Shown here: positions 21,720-32,768 of the stretch, piece by piece
Layout of the letters: each line of letters begins with the position of its first letter
How positions within the stretch are numbered: the first letter of the stretch is position 1
NCBI RefSeq assembly: GCF_905475465.1
Contig: NC_062242.1
Coordinates: forward strand, 2,693,501-2,757,500
DNA from: Pieris napi
Lineage: Eukaryota > Arthropoda > Insecta > Lepidoptera > Pieridae
DNA length: 64,000 nt
Reading direction: 5' to 3'
Program-made: the position numbers and the translations under genes
Notes under the pieces: model-generated
What the model was told of the DNA's origin: nothing
Databases searched by the model: none
Seen by the model: only the letters and a program-made list of their open reading frames with translations

Positions 21720-23325
21720 TGGTAGGGGAGCCCAAGAGGGGATTTCGGGATTTACTCAAGCGCGGCAGATTAATATATAGGGGGATACCTTGTACCCGGT
21801 TAAGTACCTCCACAAAATATGAGGCCCATATATAAAGCCGCACGTGAAGGAGACAGGATCAGTTTAGTAAAAAAAAATTGACCATCAGAAATTCCCGAGC
21901 GCGTCAGATTAAGGTAGGGTGAGTTAATTACATCCTAAAAAGTGTATATTCCACTAATCTGACAAATTGAGAGTGACGGAAAAAAAGGGGAGGGCAACAA
22001 AGTTGTAAAAAAAAACGTCATCTCGACATTCTCGAGCGTAGCTAATTTTTTTTTTATTTTGAAGGAAATAATTCAAGAATAATGAAAAATATATAATCTG
22101 ACGATTTCCGCAAGCCGAAATAACAAAAATTCGTCGATAAAGTTAAATGCGTGCAGCTGCGTGATGCCTACATTTCCTTAAACCGATCGGAATCTACTAA
22201 ACGGCGTTCTAAATATTTCCCTCAAAATTACATTTCCTGTGAATTTGAAACGATTCGGACCGATAGATTTTGAGAAATTTTGAAAAATCTTAAAAAAATA
22301 AGAAACATTTTTTTTTACAGTGGTTTCTTTATCGATCAACTTCAAAAACTAATCCGCCTTTGAGCTTGAAAAACCACGTCGATCGCCACCAAGCTGGTCA
22401 AAAGCGGTTGATTCGTTCGAGAGATATCATACACGAAAGAAACCCGAAAAAGTGTTTTTTCGGGATTACTCCGAAATTTGTGGTTCGATCAATTAAAATT
22501 GCAAAATTATTTATGAGGATGATAAAACTGCGTCGAATGCCGCCAACCGCGTGAAAATTGCTTGATCCATTCAAAAGTTATTGCGGTTTGAAAATTCCAA
22601 AAATAGTGTTCTATGAAACTTCTATCAGACTTTCGAGCTGGGAGAGCTCAAATGCATAGAAATGTTATTTCTTTGAACTCAGCGAGCTCAAAATATCAAT
22701 TTTAAGCGCCCAGGAATGGAATTAGCGGGAAGTTGCAGGGATGGCCCTTTAGGTGAACCGTTTTTCTATTTTTTTTTTGTCAGATCAGGCGAATCCCTCT
22801 AGATAATCGTCAGATTATGAGACAGTACGCTTAGAACATAAAGATGAACCACATATATCTTAATCTGACGCGCTTGAGTATTTCAAAATTGCGATTTTTT
22901 TTTTGCAAATTAAGAAAATGGCTGTGGGTTTGCGTCCCATCGAAATCGTCAGATTAGTGAATGAGAGCTTTTTTTTGGTGCACTTAACACTCCCTTAGAA
23001 AATCTGACGCGCTCGATAATTTTTTTTTTTTTTTTAATTTTCAACCCTTAAATACAACCACCCGCATCATGCAAACGATCAGATTAACATACGTACATTA
23101 TTAAAAATACGTAGGGCATAGATGCTATCAATATCTGACGCGCTCGAGGATGTCCATGCAACAGTTTTTTTTTACATATTTAACAATCTATAGCCGCTTC
23201 CCCCACCGATGAAAAGGAATTTATCATATAACATTTTTTTCTTCTTTTTATCTAAGCTTTGCATCCCAATAGGTCTCTACGACGCTCGAGTAAATCCCCA
23301 TTTAGCGTCGTGGGCTCCCCTACCA
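21720..23325 (+). mobile_element. Harbinger-type non-autonomous transposon, copy 1
   Basis: A 1606-bp element with ends TGGTAGGGGAGCCCA and TGGGCTCCCCTACCA, flanked by TAA (21717-21719, 23326-23328). TWA duplications are the hallmark of PIF/Harbinger transposons. It encodes no recognisable transposase. Internally it repeats GCGCGTCAGATTA or its complement TAATCTGACGCGCTC (about 21765, 21899, 22862, 23003, 23133) and a shorter CGTCAGATTA/TAATCTGACG form (about 21953, 22095, 22807, 22947, 23077). The 64-codon frame at 22360 lies between arrays and has no protein-like features. Copy 2 at 47850 is its reverse complement. Confidence 0.85.
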
Positions 23326-25382
23326 TAAGTTTTTCTGTACTGCACTTCTTATCCTAATACTGCATAGAATAATGATAATAATGATAAAGAAAATTAATTA
23401 TTAATAATAATATAGGAGTTACTCCGTCGGATGAATGAATAATTTGAATATTAAAGCCGTAGTAATTTTCCATCTATTATATTTACTAACAACAATTTTT
23501 GAGATTGAAATTTATATAAATAGATAACATGAAACATACAATCCTTAAGACTAGATCAGATTTTTTTTTATTTTTTTTAGTAAATGTTAAAATCTTGGAG
23601 CAAAAGTCAAAAAGGTTTTTGCGTTATATCACACGTATAGAGTATTGTTTGCGTCACTGTTGTTCGGAGACTATGTTTGAACAAATGTGTGTGACATCGT
23701 GGCCTGAATTATGTGAAGACAGCTGACACCGATTTAGTGCTTCTAGCAATATTCTATTCAGATCACAATATGCATTGATTGCTTTACCATATTCGTAAAG
23801 AAATATTCGGTATTTGAAAACGCGTCTAAGTTCGAATTAATTACACATAACGAATTTTCTATTTACAAATTAATATTTATTACAATACATAATATTAAAT
23901 ATTGGCAAAGAAATGTTTTTAAAAGCTGTCAACAAACTTACGGACCATAAAAATAAAAGATAAGATCATACAGCCTTATCACATTATAATTAATAAAAGT
24001 GTAACACGGAAGTCTCATATGCATAGTAATCGTTATTAATAAACTAGGATTTCAAAATTTATATTTAAAAATATTTTTATATAAAAAAAAACTTAAAAAA
24101 CAGAACTTTATATAAAATGGAACTTGTTGAGATAGAATGTACTTTTCCTACAACTCAAACGGAAAAAAACTACTTTCTGGCCCGAATGGCACTGGATGGC
24201 TAAGTTCTAAAAGTTGGCCATATCCTTTGGTAACAGTTCGTTATCACGATTCAGGGTATGACATCATCGTACTAAATTTTTCATAAATAACTTGGAATAT
24301 TGAAATTCTTAACCCAAGGCATACTCTTCTAATCCTAAAATATCCGTAGAAACCTACAAAGGCTTTCCAACGGGTACAATTCCAGAATAAACCTTAGTCA
24401 AAGAAGGATTTCGTTTGGTAAGAAAATAGGTAAGCCTTCGGCAGCCGATGACAAATTGCAGTCAAGTTGCACTCACAGAATTGAAATACGTATTCTCATA
24501 GGGTAACCATGATATATTATTTCATAGGATTACAGTTTTCGAGTTACTGTTTCTATAGATTCAATTGGACATGACAGAAACTGTTCTGCGTCCGTTTTCT
24601 TAGTATTTTTTTTCAGGTGCACAAACAAACCTACCAAAGAATGCATCAATTATATTGCCGCGTGGCGCTATAAATCATATTACATTCAAAGTAAAGTCAC
24701 AGATAATACGAACAAAAGAATACGTATATGTAATGCAGTAAATGACAAGTGAAAAACAGTCATTAACTACGGTGGTGAGAATGTATAACTAAGATGAGAG
24801 ACAAAACCATGCGATTAACTGTCTTTGGTTAAACGGACATAATATTACCATGACCAAATGTGATCATGATCAACCACAAGCATACAGAATGGACCATCGT
24901 TTCGTTTTACGTCTTACATCTTCATATATTCCAAACATACTTCATTAGTCCAACACATGAAGACATAAGACATGAACATATCACAAAAGCGAATAAAACG
25001 GACCATCATAACATGTAGCATTCACATTTTCCAAACATATATAACAAATTATATCCACCCTAATCCAAGAAATACGCGAAATAAGTACAGGCAATGAAAG
25101 CACATGCATAATAACATAGCAGAGCTATATTTTACTGCATGTAGATTGTAAGCCGGATTTGTTATTTCGCGTTCCCTATTTGTTGCCTTCTTTACGTATT
25201 GCGCCACTTTCCAAATAAATATGTGATGGGTCGTAGAAAAAAGTATAAAGAGTCTGGATTCTTCGTCCTTCTTAATAATTAATCAATAAAGCTTTTGATA
25301 AATTTTACGAATATTTAAATGATCCTAATCCTTGGGGTTGACTTGCTCCAGTTCAAACAATTTGTATGACTCAAAACTAGGC
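23326..25382. other. No gene seen; AT-rich
   Basis: Long stretch without recognised repeats. Open frames are short and rich in Ile, Lys, Asn and Phe, as expected by chance. Confidence 0.4.
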
Positions 25383-25466
25383 GATTAAAAAGAGTGGCGG
25401 AGAGTTTCTTGCCAGTTCTTCTTGCCCGCTCTACGCCCTTGACTTACGAACTGGTAGTAAATGTAA
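25383..25466 (+). mobile_element. REP-C fragment
   Basis: AAAAAGAGTGGCGGAGAGTT, CTACGCCCTTGACTTACG and GGTAGTAAATGTAAATTTAG match the family core; the tail is missing. Confidence 0.65.
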
Positions 25467-25756
25467 ATTTAGAATAAAACCTGTCGATTAAAAAGAGCCA
25501 GTATAACCAGTTCTTATCGAATCAAAATTATAAATTGTGATCTTTATAAATGGGCGGACATATTTCTGCCTCTCTTAATCATTTCTGTTTAGGAAAATTC
25601 ATGATAAGCCTCTATCCTTCAGATATTTATTTCCCTTCACGGCTGAGTAATATTCATACATGGAAAGATAAAGATGATAAGTTTTATTATAGGAGTACAT
25701 TGTCTTCACATATAATTATTTAACTAATGTATACAAAATAATGTAAACCTATTTTA

Positions 25757-25889
25757 AAAGAGTAATTGTGGAGTTTATTGCCCATTCTTCTCCACACGAA
25801 ACTTTTGGAAGGGGCAACTAGAATCATCTTTATATTTTATTTGACGTTCAAAAGTGCCATTTTAGGTGGTCTAATTGAAATAAATTTTG
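25757..25889 (+). mobile_element. REP-C relative
   Basis: A diverged copy: GTGGAGTTTATTGCCC, GGGGCAACTAGAATCATC, TTGACGTTCAAAAGTGCC, then AATAAATTTTGAC. It ends exactly where SINE-B begins, suggesting the SINE inserted into its tail or was co-mobilised. Confidence 0.5.
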
Positions 25890-26185
25890 ACGACTCATTG
25901 GTCTAGTGGTTAGTACCCCTGACTTTGTATCCATGGGTCCCGGGTTCGATCCCCGGCTGAGACGAACATCGATGTGATGAGCATTTGGTGTTGTGCTTAG
26001 GTTTTGGGTGTTCAAATATGTATTTATATAATATGTCTATCTATCTATAATATGTATGTATATCCGTTGCCTAGTACCCATAACACAAGCTTCACCAGCT
26101 TAGCATGGGACTAGGTCAATTGGTGTGAATTGTCTTTAAAAAAATATAAAAAAAATGATTTGCCTTGACTTGACTTGATGAGCTG
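25890..26185 (+). mobile_element. SINE-B, full-length with intact pol III boxes
   Basis: The tRNA-like head has an A box TGGTCTAGTGG (25899-25909) and a B box GGTTCGATCCC (25943-25953) with tRNA-like spacing, and arms that pair (TCCCGGG...CCCGG). The body contains GTGATGAGCATTTGGTG, TCTATCTATCTATAATATG, CCGTTGCCTAGTACCC, and GCTTAGCATGGGACTAGG. The tail is A-rich and ends TTGACTTGACTTGATG, like REP-C, so both may be copied by the same LINE. It is the best preserved SINE of the window and probably young. It is not a tRNA gene because the acceptor stem does not close. Confidence 0.85.
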
Positions 26186-27434
26186 TTCCATCGCTCGTCC
26201 ATGGGTTAAAAAACACTAAAATAAAGTCAATAAAAACTTATAGTATTTATATTAATATATGAGGAATTTAGGAACATATTCTTTACGTCGATTGATGAGT
26301 GAATAAAGTATTACATATTCCACGTTTGAAACGATACATTCACTGTAATTGCACAATGTATATTCATTACCGAATCGCGGAATTTTCATATTTATACTCT
26401 TTTATCGCAGAAACCCAGGCATGTAATATATCCATCATTAAATTGTGTATCTAACATTATTCATTTTTAAGTGTATTAAAACGATATTTATACACGGATT
26501 TTTATGAACAAAAACATATGTTAAAATTGTGCTGAAAACGATGTTTTTAAAACGTGAATCGCACAGCGGTTTTACGATTAAAATACAATATTTTATAACG
26601 GTTTCATGTTTGTTAAGCAAAATGTTTCAAATAAGATAAGATAAAAATTTAACTTAACATCGTTTTAAAACAGTATAAAAGAAAAAACGCTTGCTAGATA
26701 CGTAAACAAGACAATTACCGTGATTATACTAAATGCTTCTTATTATTATCTAAAGCTAAAATGTCTTAAACAAGAAACAATGTTTTAAAAAAGCTCAAAT
26801 TCATCGGTAATATTTTTTTTATTTCCTTTACAAACCGTTGAGTTGAATGTCTCCATAGTAATATCTCAAATTGAAATATTCCGAATTAATCTGTATAGAT
26901 TTATTCAGTCCGCACCGTTTTTGATTAAATTTTTTCGAGCCACGCTTTCTTGGTGAGAGCTGCTAAGTGCTTCTTCATTATTCATCGTTCATGTACTTAA
27001 ATATTGAATTCATTTTCGTTATTGTGTACATTTGGGAAAAAAATGAGGCGCTTTTTTGAGACGGGTCGAGATTGAAGCTTGATGAAGTAAAGGAATGGTT
27101 TCGCACCCACAATGTACAAAAAAGGTTATAAATTCTTCATTCAGAATACTGTGTGACTGTCAGATATTCTCTATTTTCCTTTTTATTCCATTATGAACCT
27201 TTTCATATATTAGTAACTCGGTTGAAAAAAACAGATGGTGGCGGATTGTTATTTCGATTGGAATAAAAATGGAAATTTGGATTAGAACACTCACACTTCT
27301 CATATATATATCCTCTGTTACCGGGTTTTCTCTGTGTATTGTGCTGCGTTGGTAGGATAGAGGTGTCTAAGACCTCGGAACAATAAGGGTTTGAAGTTGG
27401 ACGAAAGAAAGACGTATTAATCAAGACTTAGTTC
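26186..27434. other. No gene seen; AT-rich
   Basis: No element recognised between SINE-B and the LINE fragment at 27435. A CT microsatellite (TCTCTCTCTC) is near 27493. Confidence 0.4.
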
Positions 27435-27855
27435 GTGACCAGCTTCTTCCTTTTGACCAAATTCAACCAAATTGTATTAGTGATCGGCTTAATTCTCTCT
27501 CTCTCTACTCAGTGACATTCCCTCTATGCGTATTCCACAAAGTGTACTATGTGGTGAGTGTTCTGAAAAGTTGGGTTGATCTCTCCTGCCTCGTTTCAAC
27601 ACCGTACGAGCCAATTCAAAATTTCATCAGCATCACCTTGATGGCTGGAACTTTTCTCATTCTTCACTTTCTTTTGCGAACTAGTGACCTGTGCAATCGA
27701 CTCCCGGTGGAGGTCTTACCTGAGACTATGACCGCCAATTGTTCAAAGTATGTATACTCCTCCCTCAAAGGCCGGCAACGCACCCACTAAAAATGAGTGT
27801 ACATACCCTTTTTGGGCGTCCCGTACGCTCGTTTGCCCCATATTCTATATATTAT
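27435..27855 (+). mobile_element. LINE-1st family, C-terminal reverse-transcriptase part
   Basis: Frames read LLPFDQIQ..., CVFHKVYYV, then LLRTSDLCNRLPVEVLPETM and SLKGRQRTH. This is the thumb/connector-type end of CR1/Jockey-type LINE polymerases (LDPFDRVQ, GECSEEL, LWN.LP.EVFP). The sequence GGCCGGCAACGCACCCAC is the same 3' landmark as in the other copies. There are frame changes, and it lacks a full polymerase. Confidence 0.7.
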
Positions 27856-28398
27856 ATTTAGCCAGGAAAATTTCGGAATTTTAAGTAATGTTAATAGTCG
27901 CTTAGTAATAAGAACTGAATGACATTTTAGATTTTACCTTTGTAGAACAATTCAGCGATTCCAAATTTATCGCGAAAACTTAACGCAATTTATATTCAAC
28001 AATAAGTCGAAGTCCACAAGTTTTAGAACTTCATTATTTGGTTTGTTCATAATTTATGGATCCACCCCTTTAAGGTAGATTACGAAATTCTCACTGTTTT
28101 TGTATTTCTATATTTGCTCCTAACTTTCATTTGGTGAATGTTTAATATTTAATCAACTTGGCTTTTTTTATTGGTTCATATTCGTAACGCAAAACTTAAA
28201 CACATTTTATGAATAGCAATGCGATATTTCGGGCTACTTTGTGAGGAAGTTGCATGGATGTGGTTAGCGCTGCGCCTAGTACTCAAGTCATTTTCACACG
28301 ATATCCTTTCTATAACATAATATTTTCATAAGTATCTAATTGTCCTCTGTCATCTTATTTCGGCTATACAATGAGTAGGTGATGAGAACTTCAAACTG
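27856..28398. other. No gene seen; AT-rich
   Basis: Nothing recognised. Confidence 0.35.
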
Positions 28399-28560
28399 AT
28401 AGTGGTTGGTCCCACAGAAGGCAAAAGATCGCGTGGCCGTTCTCCAACCAGAAGGACCGATAAAGTGAAAGCCGCTGGACAGAAACCGGTGGAAGCAGAT
28501 AGTCCGCTCCAGAGGCTTTCTTGCTGACCACGAAGCTCAGACATGAGCTGCCGAAAATAG
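28399..28560 (+). mobile_element. LINE C-terminal fragment (KRSRGRSPTRRTD)
   Basis: The plus frame reads EGKRSRGRSPTRRTDKVKAA, then after a shift resembles the RWR..VRRA and ADHDAQ end of another insect endonuclease/reverse transcriptase family. It is distinct from the family at 15771. Confidence 0.65.
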
Positions 28561-28840
28561 AGAGAATGTTTCACTGGTATAATTTGCATAATCCTCAAAC
28601 ATCAATAAAAAAAGTTATCCATTTAATTTGCACTATTAATTTTAATTATATGTTTCATAAGGATCATTTGTCAATGCCTATATTAATTGTTCTAAAAGGA
28701 CCTTTAGCGCGCTTTACAGCAAGCATAGAGTCCCAAATCGACTATAAATGTCAATATAATGACAGCGATGCTACTGTTGATATCGCAACCTACATTAACC
28801 TAATGGATTACAAAAGTGGCTCCATTCTAAGCACAGGCCT
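28561..28840. other. No gene seen
   Basis: A long plus frame crosses this stretch but begins inside the LINE remnant and ends inside a SINE; I take it as chance. Confidence 0.4.
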
Positions 28841-28914
28841 AGCGTATACGTGCGACTCTCATCCCTGACGTCGGTCGTCACGAACTGAGGCTGTGCACCA
28901 ATGGACTTTCTATA
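28841..28914 (+). mobile_element. SINE-A head, interrupted
   Basis: ACGTGCGACTCTCATCCCTG, GGCTGTGCACCAATGGACTTTC then stops abruptly at a REP-C copy. The rest of the SINE resumes near 29200. Confidence 0.75.
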
Positions 28915-29199
28915 AAAATTCAAAATTATTTATTCATATAGGTAACACAATGTACACTTATTAACGTAAATAAATAAATATATATTAAATGCTTTTAATT
29001 TTACATTTACTGCCAGTTCTCAAATCAAGGGCGTAGAACGGAAGAGAAGAACTGGTAATAAACTCTATGCCACTCGTTTTAATCGCCAAGTTTTTTGTTT
29101 TACACAATATTTGTAAGGAGCTGCAACCATTTCACCATGTTCCCCGTGATATCTTAAGTGATTAATAATGAAAAAATAAATTAAAAACAAGAAAGAAAT
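28915..29199 (-). mobile_element. REP-C inserted within SINE-A
   Basis: Minus-strand REP-C from TTTATTCATATAGGTAACAC through GCGTAGAACGGAAGAGAAG to GCTGCAACCATTTCACCATG and ATCTTAAGTGATTAATAATG. It is the longest REP-C here, sharing its far end with the copy at 15135. About 50 bases of the host SINE are missing at the junction, so the event was an insertion with deletion, or a recombination. Confidence 0.7.
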
Positions 29200-29357
29200 T
29201 GTGAGGATACCAGCATTCCTCAGACCCGAAAAATCGACGGCGTGTATCAGGTACAGGCTGATCACCTATCTGGCTATTAGAAAAAATAATCGATCATTTC
29301 GGTCACGAAACAGATAAAGAAATCTGAGACCTCAAACGTTGTAGCGTCACTGATACG
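29200..29357 (+). mobile_element. SINE-A body, continuation
   Basis: GTGAGGATACCAGCATTCC, GACCCGAAAAATCGACGGCG, AGGCTGATCACCTATC, CACGAAACAGATAAAG, then GTTGTAGCGTCACTGAT. Same orientation as 28841-28914. Confidence 0.75.
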
Positions 29358-29837
29358 GTATGTCCTTACATCATTGTTTATTGTTTATCCAAACAGAAGA
29401 AGAATAATGATAATACTTACTTACTTTTAACGCATAAACTGAATTTAATTTACTTAATTTCATTTAATAGAAATTAAAGCTCTTATAACTTATATAATAC
29501 GCGATGCGACATCCTCGCCGACAGTTTCAAATTTAAATTAGAATTGCTACATTCAAAGTTATACACTAAGGTCCATATAAAACCCCACATTGGAATGTTC
29601 TAGGGAAATTACAACCTCTGCAGAGTAGAGCATAGCATAAGCTTAAGAAAACTTAAACGTTAGGTCATCAATTTGAACTCGTAAAAAACATAGAGAGAAA
29701 ATTCTTTTTAGCGCGAGAATTTTTATTTTCGAGTCTTCTTTTTTTTATTGACCTGCCTGTAACATAACATAACCCGTCACGTAATACGTTCGAAAAAGTT
29801 AAAATGTAAATAGACCGGTGATGACAATAAGGTCGAA
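29358..29837. other. No gene seen; AT-rich
   Basis: No recognised element. Confidence 0.35.
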
Positions 29838-30010
29838 AACACCCTTACTGGGCATGGCCCAGTGAGGAGAAAAGAGAGGACGCCCACCAGAAACCTGGGA
29901 AGATGGAATCAAAGGGATAGTGGGGAAAGATTGGAAAATTGTGGATGAGAATGAGAGCAAGTGGAAGATTTGTAGGAGACCTACACTCCGTCGGAGGTCG
30001 AGTAGGTACT
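29838..30010 (+). mobile_element. LINE C-terminal fragment (EEKRGRPPETWED)
   Basis: The plus frame reads WPSEEKRGRPPETWEDGIKG then IVGKDWKIVDENESKWK. GRP..TW.DDI is a shared mark of RTE/CR1-type polymerase ends. It has lost its stop context and tail. Confidence 0.6.
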
Positions 30011-30870
30011 AATGTTAAATATGACATGGACTTAATGGAATCTAATAATCTAGTGTAGTACTCGGAGGCTATTTTCATAATATTTTATAATGTAACACGA
30101 GATTTTCAATCTAGTAAGACTTTGTAGGTACCTACTGAAAGTTTAACTTTAGCTGAAATTGTAATTAATCATATTCTGTCTTGTAGATTTACGAGCAAAT
30201 TTTCTCTGATTTGTCTAAATCTAATAACCAGTTGACATGTAATAAACCGAACGCTCACTGTAAACAAAGCTAAAATTACTTTTCCAGATACTGCTAACTG
30301 TGGACTGACAAATTGCTCGCGTCTTTTCTAGCAATTTACTCCCTTATAAAAACTACATCAGTCTAATTGCACCGTAACTAATGTACTCATTTGTCTCTTT
30401 ATCACAGCGTAAACATAATTTGTCAAAACTAAATGATAGACTATTTAAAAACTGTAATTGGATTGTTTTATTTTTGTAATTACCAAGCTACCAAAATCAT
30501 ACAATGTTTCCTTTCCTCTGTCCAATTGCAACTAGGTATAGTAAAAACTTTGAGCGCAATCCCACGGCAGTTGTCGTCAGCCAATTTGGTATTGTGCCTT
30601 CGTTTGCAGGTTTTTCGGGAAAACTCAGTTGATGAGCCTTTGTTACCCTTTATGGCGCTTGTTGCGGCTTTTGGCGTACACTTTGTTCGACGTGGTTTAG
30701 AAATATCAATGTTTCACTTGTATGAGTGTAAATTTTAACATAGACGCTTTATAATTTAAGTAAATATTTCATTAAACTATCTCTTTGACATTACTGTTGA
30801 CGTTATGTCTTGAAGTATATAAATGTAACTTTATTTTTCTTTAGGTTGAAATAAATAAAATAATAAGAGC
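30011..30870. other. No gene seen
   Basis: AT-rich. A 101-codon plus frame (30433-30738) has no motif, no splice support and a chance-like composition. Confidence 0.35.
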
Positions 30871-30912
30871 AGTGTTGGCCTAGTGGCTTCAGCGTGCGGC
30901 TCTCACGATTTA
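30871..30912 (+). mobile_element. SINE-A head fragment
   Basis: GCAGTGTTGGCCTAGTGGC and TTCAGCGTGCGGCTCTCA are the first 40 bases of SINE-A, with an intact A box, and then the match ends. Confidence 0.75.
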
Positions 30913-30953
30913 CCTGATACTTTTAGTTTTAATAGTTTATTTTTTTTATTTTG

Positions 30954-31285
30954 ACGTGATAACGTCTTTAAAATCGTTTTAGTCGGGTGACATGTTCAGA
31001 AACTTGTGTCACACCAAAACCTCACGAGCGCGATCGCAGGTATAACGAGAGAGAGACGGACCGATCTCCCGTCTCATCTCGAGCGCTGCCAGTCATTCCG
31101 TGAATGTATGAAGAAAAATGTATATCATAGTCGAATAAGTAGGTAAACTTGTCATTTTACACCCGAAATTTATCATCAAAAGTGTGAATAAAACGATAGA
31201 TGTAATTTAAAATTTGAAAAAATTGTTATCTTCATTAATTCCTTACTTCCCAAAAACTTATATCACCAATAAGACGTTATCACGT
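30954..31285. mobile_element. Short-TIR element (ACGTGATAACGTCTT ends)
   Basis: ACGTGATAACGTCTT at 30954-30968 is mirrored by AAGACGTTATCACGT at 31271-31285. The inside contains a moderately GC-rich block (CTCACGAGCGCGATCGC, GAGAGAGACGGACCG) unlike its surroundings. 332 bp, non-coding. The superfamily and target duplication are unclear. Confidence 0.6.
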
Positions 31286-31456
31286 AAACATCTCGATCGT
31301 AAACCTACTTTACAAACAACCAATATTTTTATTTTTTTATAATGGCCACACATATCTGGCTGGCTACATAACATGGATTTACATAAAGATACCAGTGGCT
31401 ATGGCGATAAGCTTAAGCCACACACTTATGTTAAATCTGGTTTTTTTTTTTCTTTA

Positions 31457-31512
31457 AAGGCAAGTAGACCAGCCTGTGCCTTTCCCGTGCCGTTGATTTA
31501 TTGATCTAGGGC
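31457..31512 (-). mobile_element. SINE-A part, left of hAT insertion
   Basis: GGCAAGTAGACCAGCCTGTGC, GTGCCGTTGATT and TCTAGGGC on plus. The match breaks at 31512 and resumes at 31776. Confidence 0.7.
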
Positions 31513-31775
31513 TGTGTTTTCCAACCTATTTTGTACCATGCCCCACCTCAGCCTTCCTAAAATTCTTATGCAGCATGTAACATACATAATTTTTAATATT
31601 TAAAATTGAATTGCTCACTTAAGAGCTCACTCACGGAAGAAATTACTTGGAAATTGTTAATGAAACAAACCAAGCATATTTTAAAACATAATGAAAAACA
31701 GAAATTACAAATAATTATTTAAAGAAATTATAAATTTTTGAATAGCCCCCCTGTGGGGCGTGGGCCCCAAGTTGT
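31513..31775. mobile_element. hAT-like MITE inserted in SINE-A
   Basis: A relative of 11102-11385: TGTTTTCCAACC at the left, ATGCCCCACCTCAGCC, CATGTAACATACA, and CCCCCTGTGGGGCGTG at the right. TCTAGGGC flanks both sides (31505-31512 and 31776-31783), an 8-bp target duplication diagnostic of hAT. The right terminal repeat is degraded. Confidence 0.8.
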
Positions 31776-31855
31776 TCTAGGGCATACCGGTTTCCTCACG
31801 AAGATATATTTTACTATGAAGTGTTAAATGCACACATATAGTGCACAGCCTCAAA
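31776..31855 (-). mobile_element. SINE-A part, right of hAT insertion
   Basis: TCTAGGGCATACCGGTTTCC, TCACGAAGATATATTTTAC, GTGTTAAATGCACACATA and GTGCACAGCC. Removing the hAT element and one duplication restores a continuous SINE-A. Confidence 0.7.
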
Positions 31856-32544
31856 TCACACAATGCTCCTAAATCCACAAACAAACGTAAACCTATATGG
31901 GCTGGAACTTAGTAAATAAGTTACATTAGCATAGCAATTATTAAGAATCAAGTTTTCGGATCCCAAGCAAAAGTGTCGTCTCAAACTTATGAGGGCATCT
32001 TATACGAAATAGTTGTTGTGTTACAGCCGTAATTAAGGTCTTAGCGGTGTAATAAAGGCTCTCGAGGCATTAAATTATAATTGCTTCCTGAATATGAGCT
32101 TTGTGTTAACGACTTGTACAAAGTGACAAATGACATAGTTACAGTTCTTCGTAGGAATACAAAATTATATTTTTACGCTATTCTGTGTCGGGTTTGAACT
32201 GCCCTTTGCGTATATGGTGTTTTACTGTTTAGAAACTTATATTGTTTTTTTTGGTTTAGATATTGTTGCGTTGCATGATATAAATAAAATTAGTTACGTT
32301 AAAAAGACCTTTGATTCAATTTATTTCAACGACAATAACCTGTATCGAAGTAATAATGTTTATATACAACACACGGCCATAATGTCAATTCCATGTCTGG
32401 TTCTACAATACAAAAAAAATAACATCATACATCTCAGTTTTGTATCGCGCATCCCGGACATACAGAGACCAATATTTAAGCCTTGACTTAATAAGGCTAT
32501 CGCGGAATATGCTTGAAAGGAGTTTTAAGAATATCCAAGGCTCA
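31856..32544. other. No gene seen
   Basis: AT-rich; the 90-codon frame at 32214 lacks any supporting feature. Confidence 0.35.
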
Positions 32545-32768
32545 AAATCACGTGCAATGTGAGCACACTCACTTGTACACCATCAAACATTATTACACTC
32601 TCACACAGTAATGAATAATTTTTATGGATGTTTTCCTATTGAAAATGTTTGAACCTTTTTATAAATATTATGTTTTTCATATGTGGCTATATTTTTAGTG
32701 AAATTGTTTGTTATTATATATAATGTTTGATAGCTACAGGATTACGACATAAATAAATAAATATAAAC
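32545..32768 (+). mobile_element. LINE 3' UTR copy (GTTTGAACCTTTTT type)
   Basis: It shares CACACTCACTTG-like start, AATGTTTGAACCTTTTTATA, CATATGTGGCTATATTTTTAG and AAATAAATAAATATA with 41060-41280. Both are plus-oriented and end in AAATA repeats, as non-LTR elements do. Confidence 0.6.

Noticed and set aside
22360..22554. 64-codon open frame in the Harbinger-type element
   Set aside because: No motif; the second copy breaks it with a palindrome and base changes, so it is not under coding constraint.
21720..23325. CRISPR-like array from the repeated GCGTCAGATT motif
   Set aside because: Motif is short, in both orientations and unevenly spaced, lies inside a transposon, and the genome is animal.
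25890..25965. tRNA gene
   Set aside because: Good A and B boxes, but the acceptor arm does not close and the sequence continues into the SINE-B body found again at 6049.
28521..28868. 115-codon frame as a gene
   Set aside because: Begins in LINE remnant, crosses AT-rich DNA and ends in SINE-A; no splice or codon support.
30433..30738. 101-codon frame as a gene
   Set aside because: No recognisable motif or promoter and composition as expected of chance.
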